From assembly GCA_033675265.1 (NCBI GenBank), contig JAUJYZ010000607.1, positions 124,001 to 188,000 of the forward strand: a stretch of 64,000 nucleotides of DNA, in the 5' to 3' direction. Below the pieces are notes generated by a model. It did not search any database, was not told where the DNA came from, and worked only from the letters and a program-made list of their open reading frames with translations. Origin of the DNA: Actinostola sp. cb2023 (lineage: Eukaryota > Cnidaria > Anthozoa > Actiniaria > Actinostolidae). Every line of letters begins with the position of its first letter. Positions within the stretch are counted from its first letter, which is position 1. Positions 12,000-33,184 of this stretch are shown here, in pieces. A program made the translations under genes and the position numbers.

Positions 12000-13990
12000 G
12001 CTGGTATCTGTGCCCGGCCGAAAGGCCCAACTTAGATAGATTTGGCTGAACACCGAATGCCAGCTATACGCCAAACACACCTACCGGCACCTGAACCCAG
12101 TTCAGTATCTGTGCCCGGCCGAAAGGCCCAACTTAGATAGATTTGGCTGAACACCGAATGCCAGCTATACGCCAAACATACCACTATAACGGCACCTGAA
12201 CCCAGTTCAGTATCTGTGCCTTGCCCGAGAGGCCCAAACTAAATAATTTGGCTGAACACCGACTGCCATGCAGCTATACGCCAAACACACCTACCGGCAC
12301 CTGAACCCAGTTCAGTATCTGTGCCCGGCCGGAGAGGCCCAAACTAAATACTTTGGCTGAGCACCGACTGCTAGCTATACGCCAAGCACACCTAGCGGCA
12401 CCTGAACCCAGTTCAGTATCCGTGCCTGGCCCGAGAGGCCCAAACTAAATAATTTGGCTGAGCACCGACTGCCAGCTATACGCCAAACACACCACTAACG
12501 GCACCTGAACCCAGTCCAGTATCTGTGCCTGGCCCGAGAGGCCCAAACTAAATAATTTGGCTGAGCACCGACTGCCAGCTATACGCCAAAAACACACCTA
12601 CCGGCACCTGAACCCAGTTCAGTATCCGTGCCTGGCCCGAGAGGCCCAAACTAAATAATTTGGCTGAGCACCGACTGCCAGCTATACGCCAAACACACCA
12701 CTAACGGCACCTGAACCCAGTCCAGTATCTGTGCCTGGCCCGAGAGGCCCAAACTAAATAATTTGGCTGAGCACCGACTGCCAGCTATACGCCAAACACA
12801 CCTACCGGCACCTGAACCCAGTTCAGTATCCGTGCCTGGCCCGAGAGGCCCAAACTAAATAATTTGGCTGAGCACCGACTGCCAGCTATACGCCAAACAC
12901 ACCTACCGGCACCTGAACCCAGTTCAGTATCCGTGCCTGGCCCGAGAGGCCCAAACTAAATAATTTGGCTGAGCACCGACTGCCAGCTATACGCCAAACA
13001 CACCACTAACGGCACCTGAACCCAGTTCAGTATCTGTGCCTGGCCCGAGAGGCCCAAACTAAATAATTTGGCTGAGCACCGACTGCCAGCTATACGCCAA
13101 ACACACCACTAACGGCACCTGAATCCAGTTCAGTATCTGTGCCTGGCCCGAGAGGCCCAAACTAAATAATTTGGCTGAGCACCGACTGCCAGCTATACGC
13201 CAAACACACCTACCGGCACCTGAACCCAGTTCAGTATCCGTGCCTGGCCCGAGAGGCCCAAACTACAATAATTTGGCTGAGCACCGACTGCCAGCTATAC
13301 GCCAAACACACCTACCGGCACCTGACCTGGCAGTCCAGTATCTGTGCCTGGCCCGAGAGGCCCAAACTACAATAATTTGGCTGAGCACCGACTGCCAGCT
13401 ATACGCCAAACACACCTACCGGCACCTGACCTGGCAGTCCAGTATCTGTGCCCGGCCCGAGAGGCCCAAACTAAATAATTTGGCTGAGCACCGACTGCCA
13501 GCTATACGCCAAACACACCTACCGGCACCTGACCTGGCAGTTCAGTATCCGTGCCTGGCCCGAGAGGCCCAAACTAAATAATTTGGCTGAGCACCGACTG
13601 CCAGCTATACGCCAAACACACCACTAACGGCACCTGAACCCAGTTCAGTATCTGTGCCTGGCCCGAGAGGCCCAAACTAAATAATTTGGCTGAGCACCGA
13701 CTGCCAGCTATACGCCAAACACACCACTAACGGCACCTGAACCCAGTTCAGTGTCCGTGCCTGGCCCGAGAGGCCCAAACTAAATAATTTGGCTGAGCAC
13801 CGACTGCCAGCTATACGCCAAACACACCTACCGGCACCTGAACCCAGGTCAGTATCTGTGCCCGGCCCGAGAGGACCAAACTAAATAATTTGGCTGAGCA
13901 CCGACTGCCAGCTATACGCCAAACACACCACTAACGGCACCTGAACCCAGTTCAGTATCTGTGCCCGGCCCGAGAGGCACAAGTTTAAAT
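12000..13990. repeat. 103-bp tandem array, about 19 copies
   Basis: AATTTGGCTGAGCACCGACT recurs at 103-bp spacing (12451, 12554, 12657, 12760 and so on). The unit also has GCCAGCTATACGCCAAACAC and GGCACCTGAACCCAGTTCAG. Each unit holds two short inverted repeats: CTGAAC-CCA-GTTCAG and GGCC-CGAGA-GGCC. The first two to three copies (12000-12240) diverge (AACTTAGATAG in place of AACTAAATAA). Around 13325-13530 a variant with GACCTGGCAGTCCAG breaks the first hairpin. Open frames inside are repeat artefacts. Confidence 0.95.
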
Positions 13991-15487
13991 AAATTTCCAA
14001 GCACATGGTTGACGTTGGACGACCAGGAGTGCTACGGACAAAGAGTTCCAGCAAACCTGACACGAAAATAGAACAATGTTAACCATTTTCGCCCGAGAGG
14101 GCCAACACATGCAAAACATACTACCGTAAGGCTCTATAGTACTTGGTAAGCACATCCGCACATTAATATTGCATTTGGTTCACGTTGGACGGCCAGGAGT
14201 GAGCAACCAGTCGATGAACTGGCACGATGACAACAAGAAAGCTTCCTATACTACAACCTGATACGAAAATAGATCAATTTAAACGGTATTAAATTTCGCC
14301 CGAGCAGTGGTCCCACACTGCAGTATACTACCGCGCCGGGCGAAGCTAGTCCTAGGAAAGCACATGGTTAACGTTCACGTTGGACGGCCAGAGTTCCTGC
14401 AACCTGACACGAAAAATAAAGCAATATTAACCATTAACTTTCCCCCGAGCTGTCCAAATCAAGATATACCTGTCGGTGCTTGGCAAACACATGGCTCACG
14501 TTGGACGGTCATGAGTGAGAAAACAGTAAGCGTCCTGCGAAGCTGTCCGTGTAGACTGCGATTCGAAATCCAGCATCTCTGAGGTGTCTTTCCTGCAGTA
14601 GTGCCTTTCCCCTTACATTCAGCCTGCACACCGATGTTAACCCTTGCGAAACAGGCTCCAACAAGAATACTGACTAAAAATTGAACCAACCGGCGATGCA
14701 TAGAGGTGACATACCACGAAAATACAACGACATACCTATGCAAATTCGAAGAAAAATTACTAGAGGAAATAAAACACCTACATATAATTCCTGAAGTCGG
14801 AAACCTGCTAAGAATATATTACCGTGTGATAAGTCAAAACCGAGACTGCTATAGAAAGCTGACCGAGCACATCCGACAAGACTGACTAAAGACCGAAGAG
14901 AAACCTGTGCCGGTCCGGCCAAGAAGCCAAAACCCTAAAACGAGCGAAGGGCAAGAATACCCGTGCAATAAAATGACTAATTAGCGGACCGAATACAAAC
15001 TAACGATAGAATAGCAACCACTACTGGAACTGGATGAAAAGCACGAATAATACCGATGCAATAAAACCCGAATAGCCGCGCACATAGTAAGGGACACTGA
15101 CCTACGTCTACGTCTTCCCGAAGCACACAAATTCTATCCTGACACGTGCACTAGTTGCTAAAGCGAAGAACACGACTAAACCAGCGAAAAAGGTAGCATG
15201 TAGACTTAGTCAGGAAGGGCGTGTAACTGTACCGTGTGGCTATGCTGAGAAGAGTAAAGCAAGTATCGAAACATGAACTGGTGGCGGTACAGTTGCCAAC
15301 GTCGTACGAAATGAGTTATCCAACAGCAAAGCCCCTGTGAACTGACACAAAATAGAAGAACTTTAAACCATTAAATTTCGAACGAACGTACGGCCCAAAC
15401 AAGATATAATACTACCGTAACACGAGTACTCGGCAACCGCATGGTTGACGAAGGACGGCCAGGAGTGAGCATATTGCGGAAGGTAAA
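13991..15487. repeat. Degenerate repeats related to the 103-bp array
   Basis: The motif CACATGGTTGACGTTGGACG, or close variants followed by CCAGGAGTGAGC, recurs near 14000, 14175, 14370, 14490 and 15440. It is interspersed with GCCCGAGAGG-like pieces and ACCTGACACGAAAATA. I see no coding exon. Confidence 0.6.
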
Positions 15488-15611
15488 AGGTTCGACGTTG
15501 TTCGTCCCGCTGGTTTGGTCAACTACAATATGTTAATTACAGGACTCTTGTTATATAGTCTTGTATATCATTAAATCATCTCCCGTGGGACTATTGGGGC
15601 GGTTTGAATAG

Positions 15612-17137
15612 GAGTTGGATGTTCAGCGTTAATTATTTCTACAATCAAGTATTCTACAGCACTGGATTAACGCTTGGTAATTGTGATGAAAGTATACTTT
15701 TAGAATTTTAATGAAATGGTCTTTCAGGTGGACGCGATTTCGAGCTATGGCCCGGTGAATATGTAGAAGTGTTCAATTTAGGTCGAATTTTAACGAGATA
15801 TTTCTTGAAATTTTTACCGACCCCCAAGTTGGAGATAATTACCACAGCATTCATTCCTTTATATAATTTCAGTTTTTATAGAGAATGGGGCTTCAAAAAA
15901 TGCATAGCTGTCAGATTTAATAGATTCTTCTCACCCTATACTCGGTGTAATGGCGGAATTGATGTTTTGTGTTACTTCTCGAAGCCATGGTTCTATCATA
16001 TCTTCGTCTATTTCCTTATTCTAAGTCTTTGAAAGTATAAATGAGAGAAACAGACTTTGCAGAATAATTAGTTGTTAAGAAAATTAAAACTTGTTTCCCC
16101 TGTTTTGCATTGCAATATCTTTGCTTACCATTTACGGGACTCGCGACGAGCAGAAATGTGGACTCCAAGCATTCAAGTCAAATTATCTTTCGATTTCTAC
16201 CGACCCCCAAGCTGCTTAATGTTACGGAGGCGAAGATTATTCAATAGTCATTCCATTCATCACAATAAATGACTTTCAAAAAATGTATAGCTCCTGCTAT
16301 GAATGTTCAAAGTGCATGTATACGGCGAAGACGGCAGCCATTGTCAGTTTAGCTTGTCATCTCTGGACCTCCCTCACCTTGCAATATGCAACTCATAATG
16401 CATCGTAAATACTGGTTATGACAACTGCAGCATGCCTTCAGCATTGATAAAATAGAATCCATCATTTTAGAGTTGCATATGTTCATATAGACAAGTTAAT
16501 AAATAAATATACGAGATAGAACTTCGCCATCTTGTTTGTTATTCCTGGTATTTAAATTAGCGCGGGATGGCGCGGGATATATGCGCGTGTCAGAGGGTCT
16601 TTGTGTTCATGTTGGCATTTCACGCATGCGCAGACAAAATGCCCATGTGCTCGTGCGACTGTCTTCACTTAGAAATTGATTTTCAACAGTAAAGCACGAA
16701 TCCATGGTAACTGCTACTTACTGGCTGTATTTATTCAATATGGTACCGTTGTCAGTGCAGAAAAAAAGGAAATTCAGTGCAGAAAAAAACGAAACTCAGT
16801 GCAGAAAATTGAAAAAAACATTTGGTGCAGGTATTTATCGATGCTGAATAGCTAAAACAATCTTTTAAAAACCAAAACATTGCAATACACCCAAACTATG
16901 GAGTTTTGATAATAAGATTGAGGATTAAAAATGTGTTTTGAATAAAGTTTTAGTGCGCGCTACCCATCGAGCGCGCGCTGGGTTTGTTTTCTTCAAAATT
17001 TTGGTATTTTTCAGTGAAATACTCCATATCGTTTTGCTTAAATTTTTTCATGTATAGTATTAAAAAGAAATCATATGTGTTTTCTCGTTCAATTTGGAAT
17101 AAATTTGAACTCGTGGGTTTTCAAAGAGCTCGAATAA
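15612..17137. other. Intergenic, no supported gene
   Basis: Holds short direct duplications: CTCAGTGCAGAAAAA three times at 16755-16810, and GGCGCGGGATGGCGCGGGAT near 16560. The phrase TTTTACCGACCCCCAAG is partly repeated near 15815 and 16198, which may be an old duplication. Short open frames lack splice sites or recognisable domains. Confidence 0.4.
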
Positions 17138-17801
17138 TTCTCGGCGCACTCGTCTATGACAAACTTTGGGTCATAACTTCCTCTGCTTTTATGCAATTGC
17201 CATAAAACATTGGCAAATATTAGAGCTATCATTCACCTATAATACAATATAATTCGATTGCACTGCAGAACATTTTTTTAAATAATATTAGAACCTAAGT
17301 AAAGTCAATGTTTTGGATAAAATTGGATCTTGCGAAAAATCTGTCCGTTTTTTTTTGGATGAAAGTTTTGGAATCACTTTAGATTGACATAATTCATAAC
17401 CTGACCAAGTTTTAGCAAAATCGTAGAAGCTAAAGCACGGCCGCATGATAATTTCAGTGCTTAATACATGGTGGCCTTCATGCGGCCGTGCTTTAGCTCC
17501 AACGATTTTGCTAAAACTTGGTCAGGTTATGAATTATATATGTCACTGATCTAAAGTGATTCCAAAACTTTCATCCAAAAAAAAACGGACAGATTTTTCG
17601 CAAGATCCAATTTTATCCAAAACATTGACTTTACTTAGGTTCTAATATTATTTAAAAAAATGTTCTGCAGTGCAATCGAATTATATTGTATTATAGATGA
17701 ATGATAGCTCTAATTGTTGCCAATGTTTAAAAGCAATTGCATAAAAGCAGAGGTAGTTATGACCCAAAGTTTGTCAAAGTTTTGACGAGTGCGCCGAGAA
17801 G
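17138..17801. mobile_element. 664-bp near-perfect palindrome (foldback element)
   Basis: The left end TTCTCGGCGCACTCGTC and the right end GACGAGTGCGCCGAGAA match. The arms stay complementary for roughly 300 bp each, with a short centre near 17440-17470 (inner ends AAGCACGGCCGCATGA and TCATGCGGCCGTGCTT). There is no open frame of note. It ends 130 bp upstream of the LicD gene start. Confidence 0.9.
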
Positions 17802-17931
17802 AGTGCATATCGTGACTGCAGGAAACATGGCGTGACAAATTACCAACTGGAGGGTGTATTCAAGGACTTTCAAATGATGCGTAAAGAAAGCATAAATCAT
17901 CGAAAGGCCTCGCCATCTTTCCTTGTAATTC

Positions 17932-18612
17932 ATGGCGTGGGGATCTATCATAAAGAGATGTTTTTACTACTTTCTAATACTACAAGGTATCATTCTATTG
18001 GCTGTGTTTCTTGTGTATGTTGTCTATACTGGTCAACGTCATGCAGACTATATTCGTGATCCAAACGTAAAATGCAGTTATTCAAAGCTAGAAATGGAGC
18101 AACTTCTAAACTTAACTTACGAAGTTCACAGCATTCTCAATGAGCTTCAAATAGATCACTGGTTGATGTATGGCTCTTTGCTGGGCGCACTTCGAGTCGA
18201 GGGACCCCTACCATGGGACTATGATGTCGACTTGGGGATAAGAGGTGAACAATTTATCAGAATGAAAAGATCCGATGTTATTCTTCATTTTACAAGTCGA
18301 GGGATACGCTGCACCGATCACATCGATCGAAATGGTTTAATTGGTTTAAGTAGACCTGGGTGGAAACTAGGAGTGGATATGTTTACTTTTTATGATTACG
18401 ATGGCATCATGAAAAGGCCTGGATGGGCTTCATGGTTGTTTTTCGTCAATTACGAACTTCATCATACATTTCCTTCTCGCTTAGTCAAGTATCGCATGCC
18501 ACAGACTAAGTTCGGTTTTTTCAATATTTCTGTTCCTCGTGGAGGCAACGAAGTCACTAAATACTTGTATAGATTTGACTGGTGGAAGGTAGTCAAACCA
18601 TTACCATGTTGA
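17932..18612 (+). CDS. LicD-family (FKRP/fukutin-type) putative phosphotransferase, single exon
   Basis: A 226-aa open frame from ATG at 17932 to TGA. Residues about 12-33 are strongly hydrophobic (FYYFLILQGIILLAVFLVYV), giving a short-tailed type II signal anchor, so the enzyme probably faces the Golgi or ER lumen. The core at residues 76-103 has DHWLMYGSLLGALRVEG, then LPWDYDVDLGI. This is the LicD nucleotidyl-/phosphotransferase motif with its acidic cluster DYDVD at 96-100. Family knowledge: LicD proteins move phosphocholine, and relatives FKRP/FKTN move ribitol-phosphate. The substrate here cannot be told. There are no introns, unlike its multi-exon neighbours, which could reflect retrocopying or a lineage-specific intronless family. 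The protein is shorter than FKRP (about 495 aa). AATAAA at 19020-19025 is a plausible poly(A) signal. An 81-bp copy of its anchor segment lies in an element at 19511-19591. Confidence 0.85.
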   Translation: MAWGSIIKRCFYYFLILQGIILLAVFLVYVVYTGQRHADYIRDPNVKCSYSKLEMEQLLNLTYEVHSILNELQIDHWLMYGSLLGALRVEGPLPWDYDVDLGIRGEQFIRMKRSDVILHFTSRGIRCTDHIDRNGLIGLSRPGWKLGVDMFTFYDYDGIMKRPGWASWLFFVNYELHHTFPSRLVKYRMPQTKFGFFNISVPRGGNEVTKYLYRFDWWKVVKPLPC

Positions 18613-19148
18613 CTATACCGGTGGTGAGTTTTTACCCGATTACTATTCGTACGACTGAGTAGACGATTGGTACGAACCTCGACTGGCGGTCTTGCCGTAA
18701 TTTGTGTAAAAGGAAAAGAACTAGCTCTAAGACTGATTTACACCGTATTTTTAAGAATTAATCCGGGTAGTTGCAGCCAGATTTCAGTAGGTTTGTCATT
18801 GAGACACGCATAAACATATTTTAGACATATAGGCGTAGGAGCTTTATATAAGATGGAAGCAGGAACCCAGAAATATAGAAATAGTGTTTTTTAATAGAGT
18901 ACCTATCATAGTATATTATCAGTATATCTAAGGCACATGAAATTAGTTCATAGTTATTTCTTATCTTAAGGATATGGTATACGTTCGCGGGTGTCATGCG
19001 CTTCAGAAATTCTGTATGAAATAAAAAAAATCGTAAAAATTTTAATCCCATTGAGAGAGAAGGCCCGATTCCAAAAAATGGAGGCTTTCATAAAATCGAA
19101 TTACAAGCGCTCCAGTTACGGTCAAATATGAATCTGAATGCTGAATCT
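18613..19148 (+). other. LicD 3' UTR/flank with AATAAA at 19020
   Basis: AT-rich sequence after the stop, ending in AATAAAAAAAA at 19020. No other coding exon seen. Confidence 0.45.
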
Positions 19149-19199
19149 TAGCCTGCGTAGCTTGGCCCTTTCCCTCGGAAAGCCAAGCTACGCAGGCTA
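19149..19199. mobile_element. 51-bp micro-hairpin with perfect 18-bp TIRs and 9-bp TSD
   Basis: TAGCCTGCGTAGCTTGGC and its exact complement GCCAAGCTACGCAGGCTA bracket a 15-nt loop. GCTGAATCT is duplicated at 19140-19148 and 19200-19208. This has the minimal form of a Mutator-type MITE. Confidence 0.9.
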
Positions 19200-19416
19200 G
19201 CTGAATCTCTATCAGGAATTGTTTTCCAAAAGCGTGTCGGGGATTTTCGATATTTGCAATTGATTCCTAAAAAAAATGACAAGCATTCAAAGTTTGATGT
19301 TAGATAGTTTTCGAGTTGATGTTTTAAAATATGAACGCTAAGAACTTGAAATATACTTAGGAGAAATAAGCTTCCAAAGTTGTGTGAACAAAAGACCTCA
19401 TTTCCGCCATTTTCTA

Positions 19417-19680
19417 GACTGTGAACAGTCCCCCTTTTCCCTCCAGACTCAGTCGAACGAGAGAAAAACAATCCCGGACGCGCGAGGATTGGGGAGAGTT
19501 CAGAGGCGGGAGTATAGACAACATACACAAGAAACACAGCCAATAGAATGATAACTTGTAGTATTAGAAAGTAGTAAAAACATCTCTTTATTTCTGAACT
19601 CTCCCCAATCCTCGCGCGTCCGGGATTGTTTTTCTCTCGTTCGACTGAGTCTGGAGGGAAAAGGGGGACTGTTCACAGTC
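19417..19680. mobile_element. 264-bp TIR element carrying a captured LicD gene fragment
   Basis: Inverted arms of about 87 bp: the left begins GACTGTGAACAGTCCCCC (19417) and the right ends GGGGGACTGTTCACAGTC (19680). TA flanks both ends (19415-19416 and 19681-19682). The 89-bp centre is almost entirely a reverse-oriented copy of LicD coding sequence. No transposase is encoded. Confidence 0.9.
19511..19591 (-). pseudogene. 81-bp copy of the LicD membrane-anchor segment
   Basis: The reverse complement matches 17950-18030 of the LicD gene along its whole length with one visible mismatch (CAAGGTATC in the gene, CAAGTTATC in the copy). The mismatch would change the Gly in LILQGII to Val. It covers codons for about residues 7-33, that is the anchor and nothing of the catalytic core. 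It sits exactly between the arms of the TIR element. Confidence 0.95.
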
Positions 19681-20040
19681 TATAAGAACTCAGGAAAGAG
19701 TACTTTGAAATCCATCATTCCTTGGACTTTGAAATCAGTGCATTTCAAAGTACTCTGGAGCGGACTTTCCGAGGTTTCCAGGTCCATCATGTGAGCGGAT
19801 TTGATGCACCGGATTGGCTGGTTACCTCATGAATAATTATTGAGTATGAGAAACGTATTTATTTCCCCGCGTGCCAATATAGTGTTTAACTTTTCTTTTT
19901 TCGTTTCTTTTTGTTGACTGTACTCTTTTCTCACTTTTTTTTACCGCTGATCTGGATGTCGCAGGCTCATTTTTGCACCGTGGCGAAATCCATTGAAAAA
20001 GGTATGAACATGGATCGATAAGTAGCTACTCTGTTACATT

Positions 20041-20290
20041 GATTGCTTTAGTCAGTGAAAAGAGAAGTTAAGCACGTGACTGAGAAAATGACTGAGAAAA
20101 GTTAAGCACGTGAACGGAAAAGTTAAGCACGTGACTGAGAAAAGTTAAGTACGTGAAAAGAAAAGTTAAGCACGTGACTGAGAAAAGTTAAGTACGTGAA
20201 TAGAAAAGTTAAGCACGTGACTGAGAAAAGTTAAGCACATGAAAAGAAAAATTAAGCATGTGACTGAGAAAAGTTAAACACGCTCTTTAA
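20041..20290. repeat. About 22-bp tandem repeat with CACGTG E-boxes
   Basis: Units of the form AAAAGTTAAGCACGTGACTG alternate with AAAAGTTAAGTACGTGAA-type variants, about ten in all. Five keep CACGTG exactly; others are TACGTG, CACATG or CATGTG. A detached unit (TTAAGCACGTGAAAAGAAAA) lies at 21202-21221, as if the array had been split by later insertion. Confidence 0.85.
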
Positions 20291-21674
20291 GTCAGTCTAA
20301 TTTTTTTTTGTTCGGCGTCACAAAACTCCAATCGAGTGAGACTGGGAAGAGAGATTACAAATCACAAACCAATCAGGAAGCACCGGAGGTCAAAGGGCAA
20401 GTTCAGCTGTCAAATTCACTCACGTAAAGATCTTAAGCAGGTCTTTATTACACCACGAATGTAGGGAGCAATTAGTAATATTCAGGAGCACTTTCTGCGT
20501 CTTAACCAGGGCCTGGTTGTTCAAAAGCGGGTTAACGCTAACCCAGGATTAAATATGGCCAACCTAGGGTAATATCTTAAGCCGTTGTCACGTGACCCAA
20601 AGCAGAAAAACACGATTTTCAAGGGCGTTCGATTTTTTTTTCAAAAATTATTGTCATCAGTATGTTTTTAAGAACGTTTCCAAAACATTCACGCATGCGT
20701 TTTTTGAATTTCGGAAAAATAAGAAAATGACGCTAAAATTCGTGTTTACAAAACCACGTATTTGCTTGTAACTTTCTTAGTTTTTAAAATATAACAAATC
20801 CCATGCGCTAAGTTTTAGATAATTCACGTTTATTTATTAAAACCGCATATTAACCTTTTTTTCCGAGGAGAAAAACTTGATTTTGCAGACCGGATGTAAT
20901 TTGTTCTCATGCAAGCACCCCAGGTCACTTAGCTCCTCCGCCATCTTTAAAATTACCCAGAATGCATTGTAACAAGCAGACTTCTCGAGTTTACATTTTT
21001 GAAAAGCTCCTGTAAAAGTATACTTAGTGAATATAATTAATTAAACCTATTACAAAATTATTGTATCGTGTATTTTCCTGAATGAAGCAAAAGTAAAACA
21101 AAACAAAACAATTTTAGCGTAAGAGTTCGGAAAGAAAATATCACTTCCGGTCTCGCGACATAGCAACCGGGTTACCTGGCAACGAGATAGTACCGACCCC
21201 CTTAAGCACGTGAAAAGAAAAGTATATTTCCATATACTTTTTAATTTCCTTTTTCCTCATCTTCATTCATTCTCTTTTATTTCATATTTTAGCCCGTTCA
21301 ATTATTTATTCAACTTAAATATAAGAGTAACAGGGGCATAGGCAGGGGGAGGTCATAGGGTCCCTGTGACCCCCACTTCGTCTGGGCCTACTCTTTAGAT
21401 TTATATGTTTGAGGAGGGGAGCTGAGGGGGGGGGGGGGGGGGGCATTTGGTGGTGAACGAGTGTGACCCCCCCCCCCTACCCAATGGAAAATCCTGGCTA
21501 CTTCCCTGTACTGCTTCCATTTCTTTTTCATGTCCCTCTTATTTAGTAGTCACTGATTGATCTATCTTTTTCTTTATGTCCATCCACTTTTATTTACAGT
21601 TTATTTCACGCCTCTTTATTTTTTCCCCTTTTTTCTTGTTTCTATTTTGCGCAGTTGATCATATACATATGTTA
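20291..21674. other. Intergenic, no gene; G-run at 21426
   Basis: No supported exon. It contains an 18-nt G homopolymer (21426-21443) followed shortly by a C run (about 21469-21477), and a GGCCTGGTTGTTCAAAAGCG segment near 20510. That segment resembles a common dispersed-repeat end (a related one is near 54590). Confidence 0.4.
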
Positions 21675-21928
21675 CAGTGTGGACACTCGAACCGTGAACA
21701 CTTCGAGTTTTTTTCGAACTTTTTTTTCGAACTTTCTATTGCCTCCCATAGCCTTTCAAATGGAGCATTGAGTTTCTTACACCACTACCTATCCTGCCAC
21801 ATATACGGTATGCTTTCATACACTTAGTGATCAAAATAAATCATTTTTCTGATCAATTTGCTCAATCGATAATTTATATATATGTGTTAGAAAAAACCTA
21901 AGTGTTCACGGTTCGAGTGTCCACACTG
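21675..21928. mobile_element. 254-bp CAGTGTGGACACTCG element with TA TSD
   Basis: The TIRs CAGTGTGGACACTCGAACCG and CGGTTCGAGTGTCCACACTG are flanked by TA on both sides. A truncated sibling is at 48250-48424. Relative to that sibling, this copy has about 40 extra bp (CACCACTACCTATCCTGCCA and on to GGTATGCTTTCAT). Those bases also occur outside any element at 22407-22452. Confidence 0.85.
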
Positions 21929-22175
21929 TAAAGTTGCGCTTTATAAATATGAAATATTGTTATTATTATTTTGTATTTTCTACCCCACTTCTTTCTCTAC
22001 TCTACTCGCACATTGATTCATTCACTTATTCCATTTCTTACCATCTTCACTTAAAACCTTCCTGTTTACTAGGAATATATAATACCTTTTTCTATTACCT
22101 TTTGCTTCTGTTAGGTCCTTCATTGTTAAAAGCATCGAGACAATGTATGATGCGTTTTCAAGAACTTGATTATTA

Positions 22176-22214
<39 letters not shown>

Positions 22215-22728
22215 TCACCTCTTCACTTCTACATATTCATTTGTCTTTCTTTTTATTCATTTCCATTCCTACCAGCATTCATGAATCCAACCAGTATTCC
22301 CCTTGTTACTCCTATGCCACCCCACCTCCCTTTTCCAGCCATCTCCATATCGTTTGTTTACTGTCTTTTTTCTCCTCTCCTTTACTGACAACACCCCCAC
22401 CCCCTTACTTACACCACTACCTATCCTGCCACGCATACGGTATGCTTTCATCCACATACCACCCCACATCACGCATTCTTCCACTGCCTCCATCCCAAAC
22501 TCCTTCCCACTCATACGAAAACGACTCTATAATATTTCTTCACATGGGCTGCCTGTGGCATGAGTAATAGTCATGGTGGTCAGCGTATTACTGCAAAAGT
22601 CATGTGACTATGTACTAGGAACGCCTGTTGAATTTTAAACCATCGAGAAGAAAGTGGGAAGAAAACCGATAAAAGAGACTATAAATCGTTGTTGTGCGAA
22701 GTACGATTAGTATACTCACTTGTTTAAG
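21929..22728. other. ZNF330 upstream region; ATT microsatellite and C/T-rich tract
   Basis: Contains an (ATT)n run at about 22172-22215 and a pyrimidine-rich stretch to 22500. The last 100 bp before the ZNF330 ATG should include its promoter and 5' UTR, but I can point to no TATA box with confidence. Confidence 0.4.

Positions 22729-33184
<10,456 letters not shown>

Larger units (their letters stand above)
10881..15611. repeat. Pair of about 123-bp direct repeats bounding a 4.6-kb repeat-rich block
   Basis: 10881-11003 and 15488-15611 are nearly identical direct repeats. They begin AGGTTCGACGTTGTTCGTCC and end GGGGCGGTTTGAATAG, with one single-base length difference (GTTATTAC against GTTAATTAC). 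Between them lie the 103-bp array and degenerate sequence related to it. The arrangement resembles a non-autonomous element with terminal direct repeats, but TG..CA ends, a primer-binding site and a target duplication were not found. A segmental duplication is equally possible. Confidence 0.75.

Noticed and set aside
13171..13581. 136-aa open frame in the 103-bp array
   Set aside because: Repeat artefact; the frame exists only where unit lengths happen to suit it.
22166..22567. 133-aa frame beginning with a tyrosine run
   Set aside because: Translation of an (ATT)n microsatellite followed by a C/T-rich tract.
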